The notes: generated by a model not told the origin, from the sequence alone. DNA of 64,000 nucleotides from Nostoc paludosum FACHB-159 (GCF_014698835.1 NZ_JACJTU010000002.1:62001-126000); one strand, 5' to 3'. Counted from the first letter of the stretch, positions 18,780 to 28,630 are shown. Numbers and translations: made by a program.

Positions 18780-19079
18780 TTACCTTTTTTGTGCTATTGT
18801 TTGTAACCATTCAATCAGGGGTCTTAAAGTTCCTGGCAATGCTGCTTCGCTAACAGTCACCGTATGCTGCTTACCGTTATCTTCCACTGTTAATTTATAT
18901 TGAAAGCGATCGCTCTGGGGATTAGGCGAGGTAATTCGTTCTGGTAACCTAAATAAATCAGCAGCTTCTACTAGTTGGAGAAGGGTTTTAGCTTCGTTTG
19001 CTGGAAGTTCGGCCGTATCAACCGTTGTTTTCTTCGTAATTCCAGCAAAGCCGCCCGTGCGTTCAAACGATATCCGCAT
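18780..19079 (-). CDS. Emfourin-type inhibitor of M4 metallopeptidases
   Basis: The 99-residue protein begins MRISFERTGGFAGITKKTTV and continues with ELPANEAKTLLQLVEAADLF, RLPERI and DRFQYKLTVEDNGKQHTVTV. This is the pattern of emfourin, the small cytoplasmic inhibitor first described as the partner of protealysin in Serratia. The FERTGGFAGI start is characteristic. The gene for the M4 protease lies upstream on the same strand (stop at 19307), as expected for a protease-inhibitor operon. The ~230 bp between them is filled by heptamer repeats. Confidence 0.85.
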   Translation of the reverse strand: MRISFERTGGFAGITKKTTVDTAELPANEAKTLLQLVEAADLFRLPERITSPNPQSDRFQYKLTVEDNGKQHTVTVSEAALPGTLRPLIEWLQTIAQKR

Positions 19080-19164
19080 TTTTTCGCTCTCCGTTGTGCT
19101 ACTGAGTGGGAGAAATGCAAAGACTGGAAGATGAGAATTCTCACCTCCCAGTTTAGCAACAACA

Positions 19165-19305
19165 AAAAGTTAGAAGTTAAGAGTTAAGAGTTAGGAGTTA
19201 AGAGTTTGGAGTTAAGAGTTAGGAGTTTGGAGTTAACAGGTAAGGGTTAGGAGTTGCAAATTGTGAGTTTTTTCAACTCCTCACTCCTCACTCTTAACTC
19301 CTAAC
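19165..19305. repeat. Heptamer tandem array AGTTAAG/AGTTAGG with inverted tail
   Basis: More than ten units of AGTTAAG, AGTTAGG and AGTTTGG run from 19165 to about 19255. Complementary units CTCACTC and CTTAACTCCTAACTC follow at 19275-19307. The array can form a long hairpin between the M4 peptidase and inhibitor genes. Confidence 0.8.
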
Positions 19306-19306
19306 T

Positions 19307-20386
19307 CTAGATAACCCCTACCTTTTGCCAAGCGTTCTGCACGGCTTTCTGCTCGTGACTGTCATTACCGTAGAGTTCGCCAGCAATTTGAATGGTGACG
19401 TTGGCAGCTTTTTTAAAATCTGCTTTGGCACGCAGGCGATCGCGTAAAGCTATGTACCAAATTTTACCAGCGCTTTCCCAAGCATAGCCGCCAATTTCAA
19501 CAGCCGCTAGATAAAAGGCCCGGTTAGGAATTCCTGAGTTGATATGCACCCCAGCGTTATCTTCAACGCCAGTATATTTATCTTTCATATGCCCTGGTTG
19601 GGGGTCTTTACCTAGTACTGGGTCATCGTATGCGGTTCCCGGTGCTTTCATGGAACGGATACCAACACCTTTGACAGTGGGTACTAAAAGACCTTCGCCA
19701 ATAATCCAATCTGCTTCTTGTGCAGTTTGATTTTTAGTCTTTTGTTTCACTAAGGCACCAAAGACATCAGAAAACGATTCATTCAGTGCCCCTGGTTCGC
19801 CATAATACTGTAAACCCGCTTCATACTGAGTTACACCATGAGCTAACTCATGCCCAATCACATCAATTGAGATTGTAAAGCGTTGAAACAGTTCTCCGTC
19901 ACCGTCACCATAAACCATTTGGTCGCCGTTCCAAAAGGCGTTATCGTATTTGACGCCATAATGCACAGTGGAGTCTAAACGCAGACCCTTGTCATCAATG
20001 GAATTGCGATCGAATATCTCATAAAACAAGTCATAAGTAGCACCAGCAGCATCATAGGCTTCATTCACTGCTGCATCGCTGCTAGGAGGATCGCCTTCAC
20101 CACGCACCAGCGTACCAGGAAGTTGTTGCCCAGTTTTGGCATCGTAAATAGTGCGGCGCTTCTCACCAGGAGAAGGCGCAAAGGAAACACTACCTATAAC
20201 GTCCCGCCGTCCGCGAAGCTGTGCCGAAAGATTTAATGTACGGAAAGCCCAATTCCTTTGCTCAGGGTTCCCATTCACCACGACATTTTCTAGCATGTGC
20301 GGTGGGACAATACAACAAATTGGGCATCTAGAGTAAAGTGGATGCTCATGCTTAAACCTAGCTGATTTCTTTTTATTTCGAGCCAT
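19307..20386 (-). CDS. M4 family metallopeptidase, protealysin-like (thermolysin fold)
   Basis: 359 residues from ATG 20386, chosen because AAGGAG lies 10 bases upstream; an earlier frame start at 20422 lacks this. The zinc motif is HELAH (His179, Glu180, His183), followed by the third ligand in ALNESFSDVFG. The catalytic-His region reads GVHINSGIPNRAFYLAA. The short N-terminal region (HPLYSRCPICCIVPPHMLENV) matches the compact protealysin-type propeptide instead of the long thermolysin prosequence. There is no signal peptide, so like protealysin it may act inside the cell. The neighbouring emfourin gene suggests control by inhibition. Confidence 0.9.
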   Translation of the reverse strand: MARNKKKSARFKHEHPLYSRCPICCIVPPHMLENVVVNGNPEQRNWAFRTLNLSAQLRGRRDVIGSVSFAPSPGEKRRTIYDAKTGQQLPGTLVRGEGDPPSSDAAVNEAYDAAGATYDLFYEIFDRNSIDDKGLRLDSTVHYGVKYDNAFWNGDQMVYGDGDGELFQRFTISIDVIGHELAHGVTQYEAGLQYYGEPGALNESFSDVFGALVKQKTKNQTAQEADWIIGEGLLVPTVKGVGIRSMKAPGTAYDDPVLGKDPQPGHMKDKYTGVEDNAGVHINSGIPNRAFYLAAVEIGGYAWESAGKIWYIALRDRLRAKADFKKAANVTIQIAGELYGNDSHEQKAVQNAWQKVGVI

Positions 20387-20841
20387 CCAAGATATTCTCC
20401 TTTTGAAACTAAGTGATGGCAAACAGTAGCTTAAACTCCAATGATTGAAAAAAGCAGAAAAACCAATCTAATCCTGTGTCCCTGGTGTCTTTTCGCAAGA
20501 AAATTTTCTACTCTCTATTTTCACTTTAGTCTGTGGAGTATGCACAGTACCCTCATGGGGTACTTTTACTAAACAAACAAGTTCCTTGTTCAATCCTCTA
20601 ACTAAAGTTAGGAGGTTCCACTCAGCACTCAGAACTCGAAATTCAGCACTCCTTCTAGACTAATGCGTTTATATAATAGTTGTTCTCAAGGCAAATAATA
20701 TTATTTATTGCCATTTTGTTACTATTGGACTCCTCTTTGATTTTTGCGAAGCCAGCTACAACTTAAAAAGCTTTATTGATTATTGCCTACCTACAGAAAT
20801 AATTTGAAAACTCAAAGGTAATCCTAAATTATTACTTAATT

Positions 20842-20958
20842 AGGACTTACGCAAAAAAACTCTCTAACTCTTATTCCTCTGTGTTCTCTGTGTTCTCTGT
20901 GGTAGCCTGCGGCAAGCCGCTCCGCGTCTACGTTTTCCGTGACCTATGCGTAAGTCCT
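20842..20958. mobile_element. MITE-like element with AGGACTTACGCA terminal inverted repeats (117 bp)
   Basis: AGGACTTACGCA (20842-20853) and TGCGTAAGTCCT (20947-20958) are exact 12-bp inverted ends. The interior has TCTGTGTTCTCTGTG repeats and a GC-rich palindromic part (GCCTGCGGCAAGCCGC). A second element with the same ends lies at 26326-26519. No transposase is inside either, so both would be non-autonomous. Confidence 0.7.
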
Positions 20959-21150
20959 GTTGATAATTTATCAATAATAAAATTCCCGACTTATTTGAAA
21001 AGTAGCGAATCTGAACCTTTTCTCGATGCTAAACCCGGACATCCGAAAGATGCTTATAGTGAAACAATCAAAAAATATATTGCTAACCAAAAGACAAGAT
21101 AGACTGCGCCTTTAGGCGCTACACATTCATCTCACCGCTAAAGGACGTTA

Positions 21151-21181
21151 AACCTTGAAATTTTTTAGGAATTTCAAGGTT
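21151..21181 (-). terminator. Hairpin downstream of glsA
   Basis: AACCTTGAAATT and AATTTCAAGGTT form a 12-bp perfect stem ~50 bp past the glsA stop. Only a short T-run follows on the minus strand, so it is a possible rather than certain terminator. Confidence 0.45.
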
Positions 21182-21230
21182 TAGCTGGTGGGCTTTCTGC
21201 TTTAAAACCTAAAAACTCAAGCCGAAGCTG

Positions 21231-22133
21231 CTAGTCTTTTCCTTGGCATTCAAATAGATGTAGCCCTAAGCGTTGGGAAAGTTCTTCACATACTTTTACC
21301 CCCCGTACACTATTACCACGCACATCCAGCGGTGGTGAAAAAACTCCAATGCCCATCTGATTGGGTACAACGGCGATAATGCCGCCACAAATTCCGCTTT
21401 TTGCCGGAATACCAATTTTGTAAGCCCACTCACCGGCAAAGTTGTACATCCCGCAGGTGTACATCACACTGAGAATATCTTTGATATAAGGCTTATCTAC
21501 TGCCCGTTCTTTGGTGATGGGGTTAATACCTTTGTTAGCTAGAGTGGCCGCCATCACTGCTAAATCTTGGCAATTCACCAGCACAGCACACTGCTGAAAA
21601 TAAAGATCCAACGCTTGTTCAATGTTTTGGTCTATCATCCCAAAGTTGAGCATTAAGTGTGCCATTGCGCGGTTGCGATGTCCGGTACTGCGTTCTGAGG
21701 TAAAAACTGACATGTCAACGAACACATCGCGACCAATATATCGTCGGAACATCTCCAGCATCCGGTTGAGGCGTTCGGTGGGGCCAGATCCTTTGATTAA
21801 GCTAGTAGTGGCGATCGCTCCAGCGTTTACCATTGGGTTATAAGGTCGCTTCGATTGCTCATCCAAAATAATCGCGTTGAATGCATCCCCCGTCGGTTCG
21901 ACGCCAACTCTTGTCAATATGTAATCCCGCCCATGATCTTCTAAGGCAAGTCCATAAGCAAATACTTTAGAAATCGACTGAATGGTAAAGAACTGCTCCC
22001 AGTCCCCAACTTTGTGAATTTGACCATCTACCGTAGCAATGCAAATACTAAACAAGTCCGGGTTTACCTTTGCCAGTTCCGGAATGTACTTCGCTACTGC
22101 ACCCTCGCCCAATGACTTGTACTGGGAATGCAA
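21231..22133 (-). CDS. glsA: Glutaminase
   Basis: 300 residues from TTG 22133; hydrolyses glutamine to glutamate and ammonia. It has the serine beta-lactamase-like fold: [10 protein letters not shown] supplies the Ser-x-x-Lys pair. Other family blocks are [59 protein letters not shown] and [14 protein letters not shown]. The frame stays open about 28 codons further upstream ([19 protein letters not shown]), which looks like genuine glutaminase N-terminus. No ATG, GTG or TTG initiates it before 22133, so the normal start may be mutated (for example the GTA of VNL) or an unusual codon is used. Confidence 0.9.
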   Translation of the reverse strand: MHSQYKSLGEGAVAKYIPELAKVNPDLFSICIATVDGQIHKVGDWEQFFTIQSISKVFAYGLALEDHGRDYILTRVGVEPTGDAFNAIILDEQSKRPYNPMVNAGAIATTSLIKGSGPTERLNRMLEMFRRYIGRDVFVDMSVFTSERSTGHRNRAMAHLMLNFGMIDQNIEQALDLYFQQCAVLVNCQDLAVMAATLANKGINPITKERAVDKPYIKDILSVMYTCGMYNFAGEWAYKIGIPAKSGICGGIIAVVPNQMGIGVFSPPLDVRGNSVRGVKVCEELSQRLGLHLFECQGKD

Positions 22134-23131
22134 GTCGTTGAGAACAGTTAATAATGATGACGAGTCTATTTCTAAATCTCCTAAATTTACTTGGTTTGCT
22201 ACGAAGCTGATAGCATTTTACGAAATACTTGCTACACATATAGCAATTTAGGCTGATTGCGCGAAAAAATAATGTATACCTTAAGGTAGAGGTAATTAAT
22301 CTTTCTCTACTGCCCATTGCCTACTCCTTATTCTAGAAACATACTTAGACCTCAAAATATCAATTGTGCTTTTTATTACAATCAAAAATATATCTAGAAG
22401 CGATCGCTAAACTTTTCTAATTTTTTTATCATTAAACGCAAAAAAGGTTCGCTTGCGTATTATCCTTTTTTTTATACACAGTAATACTGCTACAGTAAGT
22501 TATATAAATTACTAAGTTTAACCTAGTTATGAATAATACAAATCATGGTTAATTAAGCTAGAAAATACTTCAAAAAAAAGATAATACACTTCAACTGATT
22601 TCCACGATGGTTTTATCTCTAACTCCCACAACAGAGTATTTCTAGGAAAATCTTAAGATTTAATTAAATAAGAATTTTTGAGTATTTATACCGATGCCTT
22701 TTAATTAAACTTATATTAGATATGTAAGGAAAAACGTACAAAATGATGTGATATAAAATACACACATGAATGTGAGCCTTAGAAACTTATGTGGACAAGG
22801 TGCTATGAGTTGAGCAACCAAAAAATGTAAAGTTTTATTAAGAAAATTTTGGCTTGTCGGAAAAAACGTTACATAGTCAAAATCCGCATTCGAGCAAGGT
22901 TTCACCTTGAAAATACCAATTTGTTTTGGATAAACTTGTCAAGAATTACGGTAAAACCCTGATCCCCAAGCCAAAAGGTTCATGCTAGTCTGTTGCAGTT
23001 ACAAAATAAAAAGTGAAAGCGGAACGAGTTCGAGTTTTTAGGAAGGGAATTCACGTATTTACTAGTGAAAATCCCAGGAATTATAAGACTTAAGTTCTCT
23101 TAAGTTCTACAGTCGCTTTAAAATTGGACGC
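22134..23131. other. 1-kb intergenic region between divergent glsA and rlpA
   Basis: AT-rich sequence with one imperfect hairpin (AAAAAAGG ... CCTTTTTT, about 22438-22472). I see no coding frame with support and no recognisable RNA. The last 150 bp before 23132 presumably contain the rlpA promoter. Confidence 0.4.
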
Positions 23132-24241
23132 ATGAATCAAAGACATTTCTGGACAATTGTTGCTCTGTCTCTGACTGTTTTGGGAATACCTTCAGTCGGT
23201 TGTACTCAAACCACCAAGGGAAATGCGCTAGCTTCCCCAAGATTGCCTGCATCTGATGTGGTGAAAGTGGGAGAGTACAAATCAGGAGCAGGGGAGCAAA
23301 CCTCGGATGCTGTGATTACACGAATTCATCCTTACAACATTGGAGGACGTAAGGCGGCAACTCTTTATATCAAAAATATTCCCGTTCTCACCTTTTTGAG
23401 TTCTGTATCAGATACAAGTGTTGAGACTAAAAAAGTTGGTGCAATAAACGAAGCAGAGGGCGTACAATCATACGCCCTTATTGCTAGCAACTCACCTTCA
23501 TCGGCGAGTATTGGAAATGCAGCCGGAGCAAATAATCAGATTAATTCTGTTGACAACGATCCGGTTGAGATAGCTGGTGTAATAGCAGCTAAAATTAACC
23601 AGCTGAACCGGGAAAATGTAGACGCGAGTCAGATTACTGTAAGTTGGAAAGCAGCGGGGGAATCTAAAGTTGCAAATCTTCCCCAAAGCAAGAGCCTGCC
23701 TGTAGAACCGGGATCTGGCGATCGCTATACAATCAAAGTTAACGGCGAAGAATTAGTAGAAATCAATCAAGGCACGCGGCTAGCAGATAGCACCAACAAT
23801 CTAGCGCAAGATGCATTGCAAGCAACCAATCGCTTGCGGAGACTACTAGGCAATGCATCACCCTTAAGCGAAGTTGCAAACATGCCAGCGCGTCAGCCAG
23901 TATCAATACGCAAGCTACCGCAGGAGATTGCGGTCGGCGGAGTCCGAGCTGCCTTCAGAGGCATAGCTTCTTATTACGGCTATGACGGTTCCGGCAACCG
24001 TACTGCTAGCGGCCAGAGGTTCAACCCAGAAGGAATGACTGCCGCCCATCGTAGCTTACCTTTTGGTACACAAGTCCGTGTGACCAACACCCGCAATGGT
24101 CGTTCTGTAGTGGTGCGGATTAATGACCGAGGCCCCTATATTCGGGGTCGAATCATTGACTTGTCCGCTGGTGCCGCTCGAATTTTGGGAATGATGGGTA
24201 GTGGCGTTGCACCAGTGCATGTTGAGGTCTTAGGGAGATAA
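23132..24241 (+). CDS. rlpA: RlpA-like septal ring lipoprotein with double-psi beta-barrel
   Basis: 369 residues. A signal peptide ends at a probable lipobox (PSVGC, Cys24), suggesting a lipoprotein. The central ~220 residues are low in recognisable domains. The C-terminal ~95 residues ([60 protein letters not shown]) form the RlpA double-psi beta-barrel, with the conserved Ala-His and Asp-Arg-Gly-Pro motifs. RlpA proteins cleave glycan strands lacking stem peptides at the septum in Pseudomonas; activity in cyanobacteria is inferred. It lacks the SPOR domain found at the C-terminus in proteobacterial forms. Confidence 0.88.
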   Translation: MNQRHFWTIVALSLTVLGIPSVGCTQTTKGNALASPRLPASDVVKVGEYKSGAGEQTSDAVITRIHPYNIGGRKAATLYIKNIPVLTFLSSVSDTSVETKKVGAINEAEGVQSYALIASNSPSSASIGNAAGANNQINSVDNDPVEIAGVIAAKINQLNRENVDASQITVSWKAAGESKVANLPQSKSLPVEPGSGDRYTIKVNGEELVEINQGTRLADSTNNLAQDALQATNRLRRLLGNASPLSEVANMPARQPVSIRKLPQEIAVGGVRAAFRGIASYYGYDGSGNRTASGQRFNPEGMTAAHRSLPFGTQVRVTNTRNGRSVVVRINDRGPYIRGRIIDLSAGAARILGMMGSGVAPVHVEVLGR

Positions 24242-24349
24242 AGGCAATAGGCAATAGGCAATAGGGGCTGGAAAAAAAGTTTTTCTATCCCCAATGCCCA
24301 ATGCCCAATGCCCAATGCCCAATGCCCAATGCCCAATGCCCAATGCCCA
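24242..24349. repeat. Heptamer tandem arrays GGCAATA and CCCAATG
   Basis: Three GGCAATA units follow the rlpA stop. After a short spacer come eight or more CCCAATG units (about 24289-24348). The two are near-complements and can pair. Typical intergenic tandem repeat of this group. Confidence 0.85.
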
Positions 24350-24432
24350 TACTTAATTCCTCTAGTTCAACCATCTCCTCTATTTCAGATATAAACTAAC
24401 GGGGGAGGGATGAGAGAACTAGGGGTATTTTT

Positions 24433-26037
24433 GTGCGCCTGTTGACAACAGTTGCGGCTTTACGCTGCTATTTAACTAAACCCTGCTTGGAAAACAAGCT
24501 GATTGCGATTCCAGAAAATCTGGCACTAGATGAGATAAGTGGCTGGCATCAGACGGCAGTCGGTCTGGTGCCGACAATGGGGAATTTGCATCAAGGCCAT
24601 TTAAGCTTGATTCAACGGGCGCGGCAAGAAAATTCCAGGGTGATTGTCAGTATTTTCGTCAATCCCTTGCAATTTGGCCCCAATGAGGATTACGAACGTT
24701 ATCCGCGGACTTTAGAGCAAGATCGACAGCTTTGCGAACAAGCTGGGGTAGATGCAATTTTCGCGCCAACTCCGGAAGAGATGGCAGTACCCCAGAAAAG
24801 TATACAAGAATCAAAGGTTACACAAGTTATCCCCCCATCTGCTATGATAACAGGCTTGTGTGGTCGTTCTCGGCTGGGTCACTTTCAGGGTGTCGCTACG
24901 ATTGTGACCAAGCTTTTCAACTTGGTACAGCCTGACCGAGCCTACTTCGGCCAAAAGGATGGTCAGCAACTGGCAATTATTAAGGGGCTAGTAGCTGATT
25001 TAAATTTGCCAGTGGAAATTGTTGCTTGTCCAACAGTACGGGAAGCATCGGGTCTTGCCTTGAGTTCTCGTAATCATTATTTGACTGCAACAGAAAAAGA
25101 GCAAGCAGCGGTGCTGTATCGTGGCTTGCAAAAAGCTGAAGCTGCATTTCGCCAAGGACTTCGCGATGGCAGCAAGTTGATAGCTATAGTACAGCAAGAA
25201 CTGACAATGGTCAGCACGCTTTCAGTGGAATATATTGAATTGGTTGAACCGACTACGTTGATGTCTTTAGATAAAGTTCAGGAGGAAGGAATGCTGGCGA
25301 TCGCAGCACGTTTGGGTTCTACACGTTTGATTGATAATATTATTTTGCGCGATCGTCAACCCATCATCGCCATTGATGGCCCAGCCGGTGCTGGAAAATC
25401 TACAGTGGCGCGTCAAGTAGCAGCAAAGCTGAATTTAGTGTATTTGGATTCAGGAGCAATGTACCGCGCTGTGACTTGGTTGGTACTGCAAAAGGGTATT
25501 GCGATTAATGATGAGTGTGCCATCGCCGAATTAGCTAGCCGATGTCAAATTCAACTTACTCCCACCCAGGATTTACAATTTCCCGTGCGGGTTTGGATTA
25601 ACGGTATTGATGTGACCCAAGCAATTCGCACAGTTGAGGTCACCTCTCAAGTATCTGCGATCGCTGCACAAAGCGCTGTACGTCAAGCACTGGTTAAACA
25701 ACAGCAAAGCTGGGGTAAAAAAGGCGGTTTAGTAGCTGAAGGCCGGGACATTGGTACTCATGTGTTCCCCGATGCGGAAGTGAAAATTTTCTTAACCGCT
25801 TCTGTTAGCGAACGCGCACGTCGTCGCCAGCAAGATTTTCAAAAACTTGGTCAAGCGCAAGTGAGTTTAGAACAGCTCGAACGGGACATTGCCGAACGCG
25901 ACTGGAAAGATAGTACGCGTAAAATTTCTCCTTTGCAAAAAGCGGCAGATGCGATCGAAGTTCAAACTGATGGTCTAGACGTATCTCAAGTCACCGCACA
26001 AATCGTTAACTACTACCACCAACGCTTATCTGACTGA
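24433..26037 (+). CDS. panC/cmk: Bifunctional pantoate--beta-alanine ligase / cytidylate kinase (PanC-Cmk fusion)
   Basis: 534 residues from GTG 24433. Residues ~1-290 are PanC: VPTMGNLHQGHLSLIQRAR (HIGH-like motif), VSIFVNPLQFGPNEDYERYP, AYFGQKDGQQLAII and GLALSSRNHYL. It joins pantoate and beta-alanine for coenzyme A synthesis. Residues ~310-534 are CMP kinase: IAIDGPAGAGKSTVARQVA (Walker A), YLDSGAMYRAVTW, VAEGRDIGTHVFPDA and RKISPLQKAADA. This fusion is standard in cyanobacteria, linking coenzyme A and nucleotide metabolism on one chain. The join lies near ILRDRQPIIAIDG. Confidence 0.97.
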   Translation: MRLLTTVAALRCYLTKPCLENKLIAIPENLALDEISGWHQTAVGLVPTMGNLHQGHLSLIQRARQENSRVIVSIFVNPLQFGPNEDYERYPRTLEQDRQLCEQAGVDAIFAPTPEEMAVPQKSIQESKVTQVIPPSAMITGLCGRSRLGHFQGVATIVTKLFNLVQPDRAYFGQKDGQQLAIIKGLVADLNLPVEIVACPTVREASGLALSSRNHYLTATEKEQAAVLYRGLQKAEAAFRQGLRDGSKLIAIVQQELTMVSTLSVEYIELVEPTTLMSLDKVQEEGMLAIAARLGSTRLIDNIILRDRQPIIAIDGPAGAGKSTVARQVAAKLNLVYLDSGAMYRAVTWLVLQKGIAINDECAIAELASRCQIQLTPTQDLQFPVRVWINGIDVTQAIRTVEVTSQVSAIAAQSAVRQALVKQQQSWGKKGGLVAEGRDIGTHVFPDAEVKIFLTASVSERARRRQQDFQKLGQAQVSLEQLERDIAERDWKDSTRKISPLQKAADAIEVQTDGLDVSQVTAQIVNYYHQRLSD

Positions 26038-27129
26038 GTGCTAGCTACTGAAGAAGGCAAAGAGCCAAGGAGCAACCTTGAAGAAATTCCTCTGGTTATT
26101 AACTTGCCTTCTTCTCTACTTGTTCAGAAAATTCCTGTAGGGTATGTTAAGAACTTCCAAATAAAAAAATATCCAATTAACTTTTATGGGGCGGGTGAGA
26201 CACCCACCCCACAACAACATTGAAGAATTTATTTCTTGGAGTTCCCTTAAGAACTTCTAAATAAAAAATATCACACTGTTTACAGTCAACGGTCAACAGC
26301 CAAGATTAAAGCCCTTAACACTTTTAGGACTTACGCACACTCTACGAATCCTTGGCGTTCTTCTCTTCTCTAAGAGACGCTAAGAGCGAACGAGACGCTT
26401 CTCGTAGAGAAGGCGTCTGTCTTGGCGGTAGCCTACCCTTCGGGAACGCCAAGGGCGAACGGCAAGCCGCAAAGCGTCTACGATAAATAAAGCTTTTTGG
26501 CGATTTTTGCGTAAGTCCTGACTTTCACGATCACGATGCTTTAAGGCTTTAGCCTTGACACGCCATTACCTAAGATTTACTGGACTTAAAGGCAGCCCAT
26601 AAATCAAAATATTAAATAATTTTATTATTGGTTGTCTTGGTTTAATTTAAGCAAAAAGTTATTGTAGGCAAGATATTATTTTATATTTAAAATCATCTAG
26701 CTTAAGACTGATTTTTTACATATTAATTAATCTCACTAAAGATAGAAGTTTCAAAGCTTTAATTACTAAATGCTAATTACTGAATCCACTACTCAATTAT
26801 TATTGGCGAACAAAAAAATCTGCGACTTGTTACATAACTTGGAAATCTAATCCTTCTGAGTTCATGTCTTTCAAATCAGATTGGAACATTGTATTTTGCT
26901 ATGAAATATTAGCCATTTTTATTTATAGCCATTATTCCCTAGCGGTTTGACTTATTTTACTTATTAGAGGAGTACTTTGTTTTTCTCTTCACTTTGGTAG
27001 TAGAATGACGATGTTAAGTTTTATGTTTCATCATAAAAGACATAAAACTGCCAAAAATAAAAGCTGCTAATTTTCTAAGCTTCTGTAATAGCTTAAAACT
27101 GGAAACCGCTAAAGAGAGGATTTCACACA
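26038..27129. other. 1.1-kb intergenic region with a second MITE-like element
   Basis: Contains a GGGCGGGTGAG/CACCCACCCC palindrome at about 26188-26214 and the TIR-bounded element at 26326-26519. The rest is AT-rich. A 61-codon frame directly after the cmk stop has no support. The sodB promoter should lie in the last ~150 bp. Confidence 0.45.
26326..26519. mobile_element. MITE-like element with AGGACTTACGCA terminal inverted repeats (194 bp)
   Basis: Ends AGGACTTACGCA (26326-26337) and TGCGTAAGTCCT (26508-26519) match those at 20842-20958. The interior is a chain of palindromes (AGAGACGC ... GCGTCT; CTTGGCG ... CGCCAAG). A 28-base internal segment (26374-26401) recurs inverted at 42659-42686, between cobH and cobG. 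Confidence 0.7.
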
Positions 27130-27732
27130 ATGGCATTTGTACAGCCCCCCCTACCCTTCGAGATTAATGCTCTAGAGCCATACGGCATGAAAGCTGAAAC
27201 TTTCGAGTATCACTATGGCAAGCATCACAAAGCCTATGTAGATAACCTCAACAAGCTGACTGAAGGTACAGAACTTGCTGATAAGTCTCTAGAAGAGGTG
27301 ATCAAAATTTCCTTCAAAGACTCCTCTAAAACCGGAATCTTTAACAACGCTGCCCAAGTTTGGAACCATACCTTCTTTTGGAATTCCTTAAAACCAGCAG
27401 GTGGTGGCACACCTACCGGTGACCTCGCAACCAAGATTGAGAAAGATTTCGGTAGCTTCGACAAATTCAAAGAAGAGTTCTCTAACGCAGCCGCAACTCA
27501 ATTCGGTAGTGGATGGTCTTGGCTGATTGATGATGGTGGTACCCTGAAGGTGATTAAGACACCAAATGCTGAGAACCCTCTAGCTCATGGTCAAAAAGCA
27601 CTCTTAACCTTGGATGTTTGGGAACATGCGTACTACATTGACTACAGAAACGCCCGTCCGGCCTTCATCAAGAATTTCCTAGATAACTTAGTCAACTGGG
27701 ACTTCGCTGCTGAAAACTTTGCTAAAGCATAG
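27130..27732 (+). CDS. sodB: Iron-type superoxide dismutase, cytosolic
   Basis: 200 residues, no signal peptide. Ligand regions are EYHYGKHHKAYVDNLN, VWNHTFFWNSLKP and [17 protein letters not shown]. The AAQVWNH motif places the active-site Gln in the N-terminal half, the FeSOD pattern. The length matches cytosolic FeSOD. RBS AGAGAGGA precedes ATG 27130. A good terminator follows, so it is likely a single-gene transcript. With the anchored Mn enzyme at 14521, the organism covers cytosol and membrane separately. Confidence 0.95.
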   Translation: MAFVQPPLPFEINALEPYGMKAETFEYHYGKHHKAYVDNLNKLTEGTELADKSLEEVIKISFKDSSKTGIFNNAAQVWNHTFFWNSLKPAGGGTPTGDLATKIEKDFGSFDKFKEEFSNAAATQFGSGWSWLIDDGGTLKVIKTPNAENPLAHGQKALLTLDVWEHAYYIDYRNARPAFIKNFLDNLVNWDFAAENFAKA

Positions 27733-27791
27733 TCAACAACCAGTTTTTAACTGGCGGTGAAGGTGGCTTTTAACAGTTATCAATAAATACT

Positions 27792-27824
27792 AACAGTCAC
27801 GATCTTGTATCGTGGCTGTTTTTG
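27792..27824 (+). terminator. Rho-independent terminator of sodB
   Basis: AACAGTCACGAT and ATCGTGGCTGTT form a 12-bp stem (one G-T pair), followed by TTT then GATTT. It lies 60 bases after the sodB stop. Confidence 0.8.
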
Positions 27825-28063
27825 ATTTGCTGGGTGAGGGGGAATGTTGACGGTTGACTTTTGATTGTTAACTGCTATACATAGCAGTTCTATTTGGAGT
27901 AGGTTTGAAAAAGATGCCAAAAAAGCTGAGACTGAAATCGAGAGCAAAAACTTTCTTATCAACTATAGCAATCCTATTTGAGATGTTAACAGTCAACAGC
28001 CTAAATGTAAAATTTCACAAATCATCTGTAACTCCTATAGCTGTGTCTATCTCATTTACTAAT

Positions 28064-28630
28064 ATGGAAAACTTCAGTACTGCTTTCAACAATTTTCCTG
28101 AACTAACAACTGAAAATTTAATTTTGCGGGAAACAAAGCTAGCTGATGTGCCAGCAGTTTTTCAGATTTTTGCAAATGATTAAGTCACAAAGTATCATGA
28201 CTTAGAAACTGTCACTAGTTTAGAGCAAATTCAGTTTATAATTGAGCGTCGTGCAGAGCGATTTAGAAATAAACAAGGTATTCGCTGGGGAATAGCTAAA
28301 AAAGAAGATAATGTAATTATTGGTTCCTGTGGTTATAGTATTAAAAACCGTTTCCAGGCAGAAATTGGATACGAACTTGCAAGAGAATATTGGAAAAAGG
28401 GCATAATGACAGAAGCCTTAAGAGCTATCATTCACTGGGGTTTTCACCAGTTGGATCTAAATCGCATTGAAGCATTTGTTATACCAGAGAATACTGCCTC
28501 TATCAAATTGTTAGGTAATTTGCAATTTGTGGAGGAAGGGCTTTTAAGACAATATGGATTTTGGAAAGGACAATTCCATGATTTGAGGATTTTTTCTCTA
28601 TTAAAAAGAGACTATAGAACTTTTATTTGA
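28064..28630 (+). pseudogene. GNAT (RimJ/RimL-type) acetyltransferase interrupted by one in-frame stop
   Basis: From ATG 28064 the frame reads ELTTENLILRETKLADVPAV then FQIFAND, followed by TAA at 28181-28183. The same frame continues VTKYHDLETVTSLEQ to FSLLKRDYRTFI at 28630. The second part has the acetyl-CoA site features of RimJ/RimL proteins: GSCGYSIKNR, AEIGYELAREYWKKGIMTEA, NRIEAFVIPENTAS and LLGNLQFVEEG. A single GAA-to-TAA change would explain the break. Without suppression or re-initiation the protein is inactive; a base-call error is possible. Confidence 0.8.

Larger units (their letters stand above)
20387..21230. other. Intergenic region with a MITE-like element and a terminator-like hairpin
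   Basis: About 840 bp. It contains a TIR-bounded element (20842-20958) and a 12-bp inverted repeat (21151-21181). The frame ending at 21102 (AKPGHPKDAYSETIKKY) is short and unsupported. No other gene was recognised. Confidence 0.5.

Noticed and set aside
20881..21102. 73-codon frame with AKPGHPKDAYSETIKKY near its end
   Set aside because: The first half lies inside a MITE-like element and the second half matches nothing I know. At most it is the tail of a lost gene.
22438..22472. AAAAAAGG ... CCTTTTTT as terminator
   Set aside because: The stem is imperfect and lies far from any gene end that needs it.
26038..26223. 61-codon frame starting GTG directly after the cmk stop
   Set aside because: No recognisable domain. 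It runs into a palindromic GGGCGGGTGAG repeat, and the close spacing alone is weak support.
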